A DNA stretch of 64,000 nucleotides from Episyrphus balteatus (lineage: Eukaryota > Arthropoda > Insecta > Diptera > Syrphidae), in the NCBI RefSeq assembly GCF_945859705.1, contig NC_079136.1:129119027-129183026 (forward strand), in the 5' to 3' direction. The translations under genes were made by a program, and so were the position numbers. Below are positions 52,221 to 63,997 of this stretch, piece after piece; position 1 is the first letter of the stretch; each line of letters starts with the position of its first letter. The notes beneath the pieces were generated by a model that searched no databases, was not told the DNA's origin, and saw only the letters and a program-made list of their open reading frames with translations.

Positions 52221-54676
52221 TTTTTTTTGCCATCAATTATGAAAGTGGCAACCCTATTTTTTTCGGTAAATCAAATTGTGGACGAGAATGCTCAAAAACA
52301 TTCGTTATTTAAAAATATTAAAACTAGATGTTATTCACTCTTTTCTATTCTGTCTAACAAAATTTTTAAAAAATCATTAATATAATAAAGTGGCATCACT
52401 GTTATTAAACAATATAATTCACAATGCTTCGTGTGATTGGATATGCCTTGTTACGGTGCAAACGAGGCGCCTTGAGGAAGCGGCGCAATGTCCTATAGCA
52501 GCCAAGAGAAATAATACTCATGTAGTTAATATCCATTACACACACAAATACACACACTCAAACATTATCTGTCGATGACCTATTGAACCGTATCTTCGGT
52601 TAAGCCATCGTATGTAACAGTGCCTCCTCTCTCAAAAAATCTTAAGAATATAACAGGTATGCAAAGAAGATCGTCATCATCATCAGTAACCAACAACATG
52701 GGTTATGGTTATACCATGATCTACCTTCTTCCCATGGACCAGCACGAACGACCGACCAACTGACGCGAGCGACGGTAAAGTCGCGCACTATACTTTTTTA
52801 AACCAACTATAAAGTTCTTTTTTATAGAATGTTTGATGCGCGGCGAATATCTTTAGATCGCGATTTAACGATGATATTCATTTAGCGCATTGTACGAGTA
52901 TACAACAAGTCCACCGCAGGAATATATGGAGACGCAGGAACAAGCTGCACACTCGTTTATTGTGTTAACTGATCATCGTAACTATTTGTACCTACCTACT
53001 TCTCCAAGAACTTCAGTCAGCAAAAAGTTAAACTTGGAGTTAAAGAATCTAGCGGCATTTTATTGGCAGCAACAGTCGTTGTAGTGTGGTGGTGGTGAAA
53101 GAATATAGACAGACATTTCTTTTTTTTTACCCGCCTAATGAATTATGATCTTCCAGGCGGATCCTTCTTTTTCAAGGATTGGTCTCGTGTGTGTGTGTGT
53201 TTCGGCCGTGAGAAGTCAAACAGAGATAATGAAAGAGAAGAATCATTGCGTGTCAATTGGACATAGACTATTCTTTGGCATCACCACCAAGCCCACATGG
53301 AGGATCCCATCAAATCCACAAAGTCCCAAATGACAATATTTTTCTACTTGTCTATAAAGTTTGCATGGCCATACCACAATTTAAACGACCAAACGATGGA
53401 AAGTACTAAAAAATAAGAAAATGCTGAAGAAATTTTACGAGGGTCAAAATGTAGTGGGTTTTTTGGTTCTTCTTCTTCTTTTATGTTTTTTTAATCAAGT
53501 TTATTGATCAATTTTGATGGCGGATTTATGTTCACACACAGAGTTCTTGGTACTGATTCCACCCAGACTTGAATATTGAAAGTCAATAAGAGTTTGCTTT
53601 TTTGTTGAATCTTTGTGAATGGGATGGTCCGAAGCATTACCGGATGGAAATGGCCATTACTATAGTACTCAAATGACAGTTGAATAGTTTGTCCACACTT
53701 ATTATAAGTGACAGGATAGAGAAAGAGAGGAAGAATGAGAAACAGAAGAAAATAATCAAGTAGTGGCAATTTTGTTACTTTGTATCGTGATATTAACGAG
53801 TTTGTGTGCAGGTGTAAACGTTTTGTGTGATTTAGATAAGAAATTTTTACGAGCTATTGGAACTCATATATACAAAGTCATAAAAGCATAAATGATCATG
53901 TCAAGTTTCTTTATATTTTATTTTATTGCGAGAATGTTTTGATTTTGGTTTGAAGAAAAGTTTGTGATCGTTAAGTTAGTTATAGAAGAGTTAGTGCGTT
54001 CCAGAAAAATTAGTCAGCAAATTGAATTAGGAAGATTTCACATTGCCGTTATATTTATTATGACCCATGTCGTTTATTGTTTCGTAAGTGTGATTTAGAG
54101 AATAGAAATTGATGTTGAAGAATATTGTTCAAAAAGGTCTGTTTCCAGTAGCCCGAATTGGGCGCCATTTCGGTATCACTGAGAGCTTTTTTACCGTTAG
54201 TTTTTACTGAAATCTGGAACTTGAAAATTACTGGTAATTGGATAAGCAATTAAGGCAGCCGCTACGGTCTTGAAGTAATATGGCAGAGATGGTCCACGGA
54301 CGATTTTAATACATTTACGAACGTATTTGACAATTTGGCGGAATTTTCCGCAACTTTTCAAACGATCCTAACTAACCAACTGTCAAACGGTACAAACTAC
54401 CAAAATTTTAAATTTTTTGTTCTACGAACAAATTCAACAAATCATCGAAAGAATTCGGCAAATAATTTTAGGAATCTTAGAGAAATTTCTAGCAAATCAT
54501 AAAATGAAGAAAAATACGGAATTTTACGGGAAATCAATGATAGAACCAACAAATCAGTTCTCGCAAACAGATTAGGGAATCTTTCCAACTAATAATATTA
54601 TTGAAGTGTCCGGAAAACCAACGGCCCAATTCGGCAAAAAAAGTAATTTTTGATCTATATGCGGCGTTATGGTGAT

Positions 54677-55136
54677 TATCCGAGTAAAAATTGAAATTGC
54701 ATTTTTAAAGAAAAAAATTAAAAAAAATCTTGACCGCCGCCCCACAGATGCACCATCATCGGCGTTTGGCGGAAAATTTTGGCGCACCACCGCCGCAGCA
54801 CGACTGCACCACGTCCGTACTATTTCATTTTGTATGAAAAATTTGCTGCACCATGATATATAATTTTGGATTATTGCGGACGTGGTGCAGTCGTGTTGCG
54901 GCGGTGGTGCAGCGAATTTTTTTCATATTTTTTCATTTTTTTCAAAATGAAACGGTGCAGACGTGATGCAGCGATGGTGCGGCGGTTTAGAAATTTTTAA
55001 AATGGTGCAGACGTGGTGCGACGGCTCAGACATTTTTGATCATGGTGCGGACGTAGTGCAGCGTGGTGCGGCCGTCAAAAAGTGCTGCCGACGTGGTGCA
55101 GCGGTGGTGGTGTGTCGGATTTACATTTTTAATCGG
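54677..55136. mobile_element. fold-back element of GTGGTGCAG motifs, copy A
   Basis: The ends are roughly inverse (CCGAGTAAAAATTGAAAT at the left, ATTTACATTTTTAATCGGG at the right). The interior has CACCACCGCCGCAGCACGAC facing its near inverse (near 54785 and 54885), then further GGTGCAGACGTGGTGCGG-type repeats interleaved with TTTCAAAATGAAA. It can form a long hairpin. A related copy is at 62106-62560. It codes for nothing recognisable. Confidence 0.65.
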
Positions 55137-56519
55137 GTAAAACCCTGTATTAATTGATGATTGCCAACTTTACATCTATCCATCTAGGAACTGATTTCTT
55201 GCTCTCAAATTAAAAAAAAAAATCATTAATTGGCCTTGGACCAATATGTTAATTAGACACCGCTATTTATTTTTTTCCAAATTGATTTCATTCCCACAAC
55301 CTCTTGCCAACTAAAACTAGACCCAAATCTTCAAAACAAATAAAATCAATCTCCACAATGACAAACAAAAACGCAGAAATCTTATGCAACAATCGAACAA
55401 CAAAACAACAACAGAGTTCTTATGGTCTTCGCAGAAAATACAGTCATCCATGTTTGCCGGCTTAATTGCAGTCATTAGTTGACCACAAACATTATACAAC
55501 TTCTGCTAACAACAACTCCAACACGTTACCTCCGTCGTCGGTCGCCGAAGCTCTGTGTCTGAAGCTGTGTTTTGTGTGTTGAGGCTCAGGAAAAGGTCAA
55601 CAAAAATAAACAACATTGATGCTTCTCAATCGTCCGTGGCGGTGTCGATCGCGAGAAAGTCATAAGAGTTATAGGTCGTTAGGCCAAACAAGCTTCATTA
55701 AGAGGTTTTTTTTTTTTTTGGCTGGACTGCGAAAAAGAGTTTCACAAAAAAAAAAAAAAAAAAAAACACCTGCGGCAAGCCTAGAAGTAGCGACTTCATC
55801 CTTGTTATCATAATTTTCAAACTTGTGTGTCGTCACGATGATGTTATAGAAAAATCAACAAAAAAAAACAAGGAACCTTCCGTCCGACATTAGAAAGGCA
55901 TCAACTAGCGCACACTGTGTGCCCCAGTTTGACTTCTTCATTCATTAATTTTTTTTTTCGTTTGTGTCTGTTTTGCATTTAAGTTGCTGCTGCATAAGCT
56001 TAAAGACATTAACCCACTTAAGTGGTCTAAATCTGCATAACCTAACCGGCTGCGGCTGGCTAGATGAACACTGGCACTGGCCAAGACTTAAAAAAAGATT
56101 GTAGACAAATATCAGAGACAGACGTTCCCGCACCCTGTTGTTTTTTTGTTGCGCTTTTGCTATAGCAAGGCTAATTAATTAAGGCAATTTACAATGATTT
56201 TCTTCCCTGCAGGATGATTGGTAATCCTATGCGCTGGACGTAATGAGTGCGTATATATTTCGCCGGCTTCGGCAGGAGAAAAAAAAAAACAAAACGCCTC
56301 CAGCTCGACAACCATTTATTCAGTCTTCCTACGCCAACGCCACCATCATCGTCATCGATGGGCCAGTCGGTTGGTCGGCTATATAGTTCGAGCAGAAGGC
56401 TGATCTTTTATGCTACTGCACCCGCCAAATATACTCTCTGGACCTTGGGAGCAATCGTGACGAATATAATGTTCAAGCGATTGTTAACAAAGTTAGTACG
56501 AATTGTATTGACTCGAAAA

Positions 56520-56925
56520 CAGGGTGTTTTTTTTTGTGTGAAGTTGATTTATAGATTTCAAATGAAGTTCTTGACAAACATGCCTGACATTGTGGCATTA
56601 TGACTTCTGTAAATTTATTGAACTTCAGCTAGATATTTGGGTAAGACAGTGCAAGACCTCGTACATTTTTTCGTACAGACAGGAAAATTGAACCTTGCAG
56701 TTCCCCCTTTTTCTTCTAAATGTTCTTTTAAAATCTGCAAGTCCTCGGCAACCTTGTTTTTTGATCCCCGATTTGACCTCTCTTTCGATAGAGGTCTCTT
56801 TGTAAATAATAAATTTCTATGAAAAACAATAAAGGGCCTAACACAGAACCCTGTGGTACTCCGTTTCAGTTTCTTTATCATTCGACTTCAGCTGCTTTTT
56901 TTTAATTAGAAGAAAAAACACCCTG
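56520..56925. repeat. 406-bp segment bounded by CAGGGTGTTTTTT inverted ends
   Basis: CAGGGTGTTTTTT starts at 56520 and its reverse complement ends at 56925. No matching target duplication flanks them. The inverted ends may be coincidental given the T run. The segment encloses the LINE-like fragment at 56824-56865. Confidence 0.35.
56715..56865 (-). pseudogene. non-LTR retrotransposon reverse-transcriptase remnant
   Basis: On the minus strand, 56865 down to 56824 reads NGVPQGSVLGPLLF, the highly conserved motif of LINE-type reverse transcriptases just before the catalytic region. The frame continues open for about 35 further codons to a stop, but the FADD box is not evident. A stop codon lies immediately upstream of the motif. 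It is therefore a short, dead fragment. The family cannot be assigned from so little sequence. Confidence 0.6.
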
Positions 56926-58149
56926 TTTCTTAATAAAAAAAGGGACCTTGGTCTAAACACGAAGCCGAAAAGACCTATGGACTCAATTTGGCCAGTTTGG
57001 TTGGGCAAGTCATAACTTTTCAATTAGAACGTTTCATTCTTGTTTTTTTTTTGTTTTTTTTTTTTTTTTTGTTTGGAGTTTTGCTGGACTGGTGGCTACA
57101 AACAATGCAACGTGATGGCATCAAATTTCTTCCGCATGCTGTGGGGGAATTTTCTTAATTTGACAGCCTTGAGTGAGCTATATATTGTGTTTCCTTTGTC
57201 GTCGTCGTTTCTGTCAAAAGGTGGTTTTTGCAGATCGACCTAAAAAATAAGTTGGTCATTATGCAATATATTGGTAAATCGAAATACCAGCTTGTTAAGA
57301 AGTTTGCAGAGTTGATTTTTCGTTCTCCTTCCAGAGATTTAGAAAATCAATTGATAATGCATTTTCCACATTTTTCACGATAGCTAATGAAATGTATAAA
57401 AAAAAATAAGCCGCCACTGGGTCTAGAAAACTATTTATAGGTAAACATTAACAAGTTAACATCGAGAACAACATGTTTTATGTTTAGCCGGCAAGAAGTG
57501 GTGGTGTACTCCGCCGCCGCCCGCCATTGGCATGGCCCGTGCTCTCTCCAAGCACACACAGCAGTAAGTAACCTGATCCTTAATATCGTGGTTTATTTTT
57601 CTAGATGATGTGGTTTTGTTGAATTATTGTTAAGCTGTCACGCTTAGTCGTTGACTCTTTTAACTACTTCTTCTACTATGAAAGTTTAAATGCAAGTTGC
57701 AACAAAAATGTCATCCACTTTTTGGATTTTTTTTCGTTTTGTTTTTTTGGAACGAACGAATTGTTGAAATAGTTTTACGTAATTTTATGGTTTGGCGGTT
57801 AGTCGGCGTGGTCTTTCAAAAAAAAACCAAAAATTGCGTTAATACTGTCTAGGCGGAATAGATTTATTTGATGTCTTATGCAATTGTTTTGCGGCTTAGT
57901 TCTTCACACCAAGAAAATGAAAAAAAAAAAAATTAAAATATCGATGACAGCGCCAATCAGTTTGAGAAGATATCAAAAGTTAAATGAACTGTGTGTGTTA
58001 GTGGAACGAGCGGATTGAATTAAGGTTTTTTTCCTTTCGATTTGACGCACAAGGTTGAAAAGATATATTAGGAAATTTGTTTATGAATTTATTTTTGATG
58101 GCAATAGAAGGTAAATATACCAATCGGCAATGTTAATTAAAAATGAAAA

Positions 58150-58720
58150 TCCGAGTGTGGTGAGCAGCTCGACTGACACAAGATCTTGGGTAATAGCAGC
58201 AAAATTAAAAGAGCACAAACAATAGCTTCTATAAAGCTTCCCATATAATTCAAGATTATCGTTAATAGCAGCAAAATTAAAATATCACCGGCAATAGCTT
58301 CTATACGGCTTCTGTAAATCTTCCCAACTAACAATACATTATAGTTAATATTAGCAAATGAAAATATCACAGGCAATAGGTTCTATAAAGCTTCCCAACT
58401 GACATAAGATCTTCGGCAATAGCTGCAAAAATTAAGGATCGCAAGCAATAGCTTCTATAAGTCTTCTACAAAGTTTCCCAACTAACACAAGATTATCGTT
58501 TATAGGTGCCAAATTAAAATATCACTGAAAATAGCTTCTTCTATAATTCTTCTATAAAGCTTTCCGACTAAAATAAAGATTATCGTTAATAGCAGCAAAA
58601 TTAAAATATCACCGGCAATAGCTTCTATACAGCTTCTATAAATCTTCCCAACTAACCCTAAATCATCGTTAATATTAGCAAAATAAGAATATTACAAAAG
58701 CTTGTATAAAGTTTTTATAA
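58150..58720. repeat. degenerate tandem array, about 90-110-bp units
   Basis: Around six units share AATAGCTTCTATAAAGCTTC, CCCAACTAACA, AAGATTATCGTTAATAGCAG and CAAAATTAAAATATCACCGG in that order, with indels. Related AGCTTCTATAAAGCTT words occur near 24230 and 35160, so the family may be dispersed. Confidence 0.75.
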
Positions 58721-60009
58721 AGCTTTTCTTAGAAGAAAGGCTTTTCTGTTTAGTTTTTTCCAATTGCTTAAATTATTCAGATGAAAGGTGAGTTTGATTT
58801 GCAAATAGATAAATTTGGGAGTCTTAGGGTTACCAGATATTCATTTTATTTACCAGATGCTTTTTGAGATTTGTTTCTGATGCACAAAGTAGAATTTATC
58901 TATATTCTATTCCGTTGATTTGAAATCCGCTCCTGAATGTCTTTGTAATGAATACATTTTCACTATTTGCCAAAGTCATTCACAAAAATAGCTCACCGAT
59001 TACCATAACTTCCTATTAGGCAAAATGCGAACACGAAACATTTGTGGGTTCATAACCTTATATTTTACACACAATAACATCACCTCGCTGCCGCTGTCTG
59101 TCACAAATTTTTTGAACCGACAATATTCCCCCTCCTCTCATTCTCATTCAAACCCACCATAAAAACAATAAAAATAAAAATCTTAACCCATTCAGAAAAG
59201 ATGCCTTAAACCGAAAAGAACGCATAAAGCCCACGTTCGGTTTCAGGAAAACGATGTACTCTCTCTTCATCGTCGTCATCATTTTCATCCAAAAGACTCA
59301 ATGTGCCGCGCTGCAAGCCTTACCACAGAGAGTAAAAAACACGGATAAAGACCTTCTATAATAACTTAATCTGCCCTATAATCGTAAGTCTTTGGCATGT
59401 ATGTTATGAAAATTTTCGCATTAATACGTACTCGGGAACATGCGTTGAATAAATATAAAGTTCAGACCTCTGCACGCCTTGAAATTACACATTAAAGTCA
59501 AAGTCATGATGATGATGGTTTGGTTGGTGCGCGCAACACAACACAGTCGAACAGAGGAGTACTTATATATGCGAATTCAAGACCCGCGAGGAAATTTGAA
59601 AACGGCTGCCCCCAAACAGGAGTGTATTGAGTATGGATATGAAAGGTAGTGTAGAGTTACAGATGAAATGAAATTTTGTGTAAACTGCCTGGCAAATCTT
59701 CTCCAGGGGGATATTAAATGGATGACGGTATGAAGGAAAAGTCCTTTTCAAAGAGTCACCATATTGCCATCATGTAAGCTTGGTTGGTTAGTTGGTTGTC
59801 GGTTTGGCTGCAGTCAGCATTCCTCACAAATGTGAATACATAATTTATTTCGTACACGTTTTGCCTGTCGCACAAAGACTCCTGGGTCTTTTTCTACCTC
59901 CCAATTTCAATGCCCCTACATATGAACTGTGGGGTCCATCAATGTGATTCTGTAGCAAGGAGTAATAAACATTTTTGTTGTCATTAAAAAAAAAAAAATA
60001 CAAAATTGA

Positions 60010-60900
60010 AAATCCTTTAAAATTGTGGGCGTGTTTGTGAATATTTTTAAAAGTGGAGACTTGATTTACATTTTTTTTATTTCAACTGAAACCAAAGCCA
60101 AGAAAAGAATAAAAGAATATTCCTAAAAACTGGGAGTGTCCGAGAAAGTCTCCAAACAAATGTATATTCTATTTTTGTAGAGACAAAATTTTAAATAAAT
60201 TGATTTGAATGAAAACATACAAATTTTAAAAAGTGGAGACTTATTTTAAGTAATATATTTTTTCAACTGAAAACAAAGTTCTTCTCTTTTATTTGAAAAT
60301 GTAAGATAAACAAAAAATATTACAAGGGGAGTACCAGAGAAAGTCTCCAAAATATTTGTATAATATTTTCTGAGACAAAATTTTAAAATTAATTGTTTCG
60401 TAGTTTAAAAATTAAATAGAAATTTAAATGAACATATACAAAAATCTGTCAAAATAGAGTAACAGGTTTAGAAGGCGTATTTGTTGGCATTTTAAAAAAT
60501 TGGAGATCTAGTTTTATTTTAAGATTTTATTAATTGAAGCCATTTTTTTTTTCATTTGACATCTAAAAAGAAAAAAATAATTTTAGGAAAGTATGAGTAC
60601 CAGAAAAAGTCTCCAAAATATTCTATTTTTGGAGAGGAAAAAATTTTAAACATTTTTTTTTTCGTTTAAATATTTAATAAAAATATGAAAATCTGTGAAA
60701 ATATGGAGGCAGCTTAGAAGTGGGCGTGTTTGTGGGGGATTTTCAAAAGTGGAGATATATATACAAATTTTAGGTACATTTTTTTTTACTGAAACAAAAG
60801 CTTTTCTCTTTGAATGAAAACTTATATGAAAAAAAATAATTTCATAAAAGTATGAAAAATGTCTCCAATTTTGTAAACCATTTTTGTAAACAAAATATTC
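60010..60900. repeat. degenerate tandem array, about 180-260-bp units
   Basis: Four to five units share AAAGTGGAGAC near 60048 and 60229, with variants near 60500 and 60749. A T-rich run with (C)AACTGAAA follows, then GAGAAAGTCTCCAAA and GAGACAAAATTTTAAA. Two units also have a TGGGCGTGTTTGTG leader. Confidence 0.75.
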
Positions 60901-62105
60901 AAACAAAAAATTACTTTAGTTTTAATGCGGACCACTTTTTGACCCCAGTGTATATATGCACCATCATTGTCGTTCGTCCTATTGCCGTTTCGCGTCACCA
61001 TAACCCCCTGAACGACCACCTCCATAAACCGGATGGATATTACGCGTATCTATGTCCACAATAAATTCAATTTAATTTCGCTCGCTGAATTGTTGTTAAA
61101 TGTACATATTTTTTGTATTTCTTCTTATTTTTGTTTATTATTATTTTGTTCCTATTTGAGGGATTGCAGTTTTTTTTTCTGTTTATACATATTTTTTGTT
61201 TGCTTTGCAACTGCATCTACAATCCTTATAGTGCATTGTTTGCGCATTGCGCGGCGTTGGAAAAATTCAGGGAGGCGAATATATTTTATGTTGTATGGCC
61301 ATTCCAGGTAAAGTTATATGAGAGTTGAGTATGTTCTATTGGATTCTGGCAAAATGCGGAGGTGGAATATACGACGACGAATACCACGAACTAAAAATGT
61401 TTTTTTTTTTTTTTTTTTTTTTTTTGAATTTTATTTTGTATAGACCAAGTGCACCAGTCTCTTGTGGGTATTATATGGGCACAATTGAGCGTCAGCTTAG
61501 TGTGCACAGGTATTTCAGTTTTTTTTTTTTTTTTTTTCATTTTAAAGGCGTTAATTAGGATTTTCAGAAGTTTGGATAGAATTTTATTCCAATGAAGTTA
61601 GTCGGCTAAAATAATAAATTAATGTGAACCATGCACTGCACTTTTGGGATCGGCAAAGAAAGGCTTGGAATTTTTGTTTGTTGTTGTTTGTGTTAGAGGT
61701 CAAGGAGATTATTTTTTTATTCGGCTTCGTAAAAAAGCAAATTAAAATTTTCGGCTTTACAAACTTTAGTCACAAAGGGATTTTGACTCAGTAAAGGGTG
61801 AATGCAGGTATTTTTAAAAAAAATTCACTTTATCAACCTTTTAACTCGGCAAGGTTACTTTCATAAAAGTTTTGTGGAAAATATTGCGTTGTAGATTCAA
61901 TTTGGAGCAAAATACATTCACTTTTTAGTTTTGGCCACCTGAGAAATTTTGTTTGAAAGAATCTCCAGACGATTGTTATCAAAGTGGTTTAGGGATAAAA
62001 TAATGCGTTGTTAAATATGACAGCTTATACATTTTCTGGAGATTGTTTGATTTCCCAATATTTGTTGTCTTGATTTCTTGAATTGAGGTTACTTCTTTGA
62101 ATGTG

Positions 62106-62560
62106 AGCCCGAGTAAAAATCGAATCCCACCGCTGCACCACGTCTGCACCATTTCATTTTGAATGAAAAATTCGGTGCACCACTGCCACACCACGTCTGC
62201 ACCATGATCAAAAATTCTATTCTCGTACCTACTTATACAAATGTTTAAGTCCTCTTCAAAGTTATTTTGACTTAAGCAACGAATTGCCAGTTTGTACAAA
62301 CATGACTTGGTAGTCGAGTGGTTAAAGCGTTGGACTTCTAATTGAAAGTGGTCTGGATATTCGGGTTCGAATCTTCTTCACGTCGGTAATTTTTTTTATT
62401 TTTCAATAATCCAAAATTATGTATCATGGTGCAGCGAATTTTTCATACAAAAAGCAATGGTGCGGACATGGTGCAGTCGTGGTGCGGCGATGGTGCACCC
62501 AATTTCTTATTCAAAATGAAATGGTGCGGACGCGGTGCAGTCGTGATGTGGACGTGGTGA
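62106..62560. mobile_element. fold-back element of GTGGTGCAG motifs, copy B, with tRNA-like insert
   Basis: The left arm (62106-62207) starts CCCGAGTAAAAATCGAATCC and carries CTGCACCACGTCTGCACCAT motifs. The right arm (62427-62560) carries inverse ATGGTGCAGCGAATTTTTCA and GTGGTGCGGCGATGGTGCA motifs. The arms match copy A at 54677-55136. About 220 bp lies between them, including the tRNA-like sequence 62304-62385. The right terminus is not clearly defined. Confidence 0.6.
62304..62385 (+). tRNA. tRNA-Arg(TCT)-like sequence, probably a pseudogene or SINE head
   Basis: TAGTCGAGTGG resembles RNA polymerase III box A, and GGTTCGAATCT is a near-perfect box B. The anticodon arm TTGGACTTCTAATTGAA closely matches eukaryotic tRNA-Arg with anticodon TCT. 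The acceptor arms GACTTGG and TCACGTC pair at six of seven positions. Against function: the variable region is long for tRNA-Arg, the D and T stems pair poorly, and it sits inside a fold-back repeat. A true tRNA gene is possible but less likely. Confidence 0.5.
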
Positions 62561-63997
62561 GGACCCCTTGTAAGATCACTCTCTAAACACTAAACAAGAA
62601 ATTATTCTCATCTGATATTGCTGTGATATTCTTTCTTAGCTTGGGCATTAAAAATACATTACATTTCTAAAAAAAAACCCTTTCCATTAAACCACCCGTA
62701 TTTCTCAAGAAATTCTTAACCTCTACGACTCTACGATTTTATTGTGTTCATTTAAAAGAATCCCGTAAATCAAACAAAAACTCTCTCTCTCCCGTAGAAA
62801 AAAAAAAACCATCAAGTTTCTCTAAATAGTTTTTATATAAAAAAAAATATAACCTTTAATTGATAGTCTATCTTAAAAACCATCGAAACACTCAAATAAA
62901 ACCACATACCTACCAATTTTACGACTTTTAAAATAATTACTTTTTTAGCATCAAACCATTTACATAAAACAAAAAATCCTCAATAAAATTAAATTTACAC
63001 CTCGACATATAAATTTTGGTAAGATTTAAATTTCTTAACAGAAAAAGGAAAACAAAATTGAAAACAGTTTTATATCGAAATGAGTTTCAAATTACAAAAT
63101 AAACTTTAATTATTTTTCTACTCCTCTAATAATCTGTGTTTTTCTTTTAGAGAAGACATTAAATTCAAGGAGGTGGGTAAACATTTCACATCTTTATGCT
63201 GGACTTTTAGTTTTTTCCAACAACACCACCATCATCAACATCAGAAACACCGTCATCTTGATGGGAGATCTCGGTCTTTAAAATTCCACCCATGTTTTTC
63301 ATTCTGCCCATATTTAGTTGTGGAAACTTTAAAAATTCTCAACCTCAACCCCCCTCTATACTGTCATGTCCGCCCCCAACATATAATTAACTGATACTGT
63401 CTACCCCAGCATGGTATAGATATGTTTGAAGGAAAATGAACTCATCTCGTATCTCATTTTCCAACAGCATTCGTTCCACTTTCCAATGCACTTTTCATAA
63501 TTACACTTTGCATCTGCGGCCGCACTCTGCTTCTACTTCAACTTCTACTGCTATAACCTAGGTATAGAGATACAGACATGTGTGTCGTCCCACTGTGTTG
63601 TTGGGGAGATTAAGCGATAAACCAGCTCAGAGTCGTCCAGGATAATATCTGATAAAGAATTAATAACGAAATGGGGTGCCACAGTGGACCATTTTTAGGC
63701 CACTACTTGTTTAGTTTAAGTGTCGTCCGCACTTGACATTATCCCCCCGCGCGCTTTTCCGCCATTTGCAATCGCAAATAAATTACCAGCTATATGGAGG
63801 TGAACGTGACAATTCACCAGAACTTGTTCTACAAACAAAAACACTATCGTGTGTCTTAGAAAAAAATCAACTAAATCGTGGCATTCCAACTAGACACGAC
63901 ATGATAAGGTGCCATTGAGGCTACTGATGCAGCAACATGAGTCCCTTTTTATTCTTTTGTCTTAAAGGTTCCAAGTTTGGTTTGTTTTTTTTTGCAG

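Larger units (their letters stand above)
42582..63997 (+). other. about 21.4-kb phase-1 intron
   Basis: This stretch follows GTAAGT at 42582 and probably ends with TTTGCAG at 63997. It holds CACTGTGGCGTATAC-type modules (44.2-48.9 kb), a 51-bp tandem duplication (44.6 kb), a five-copy 121-bp tandem array (51.6-52.2 kb), two fold-back elements (54.7 and 62.1 kb), a LINE remnant (56.8 kb) and two further degenerate arrays (58.2 and 60 kb). In 42600-44190, 49000-51290, 52300-54300, 55150-56500, 57000-58130, 58800-60000, 60900-62100 and 62600-63990 I see only AT-rich sequence, homopolymers and microsatellites. Confidence 0.6.

Noticed and set aside
61400..61426. Long T run as a poly(A) tail of a minus-strand retrogene
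   Set aside because: No coding similarity and no target duplication adjacent. Similar T/A runs are spread over the whole window.
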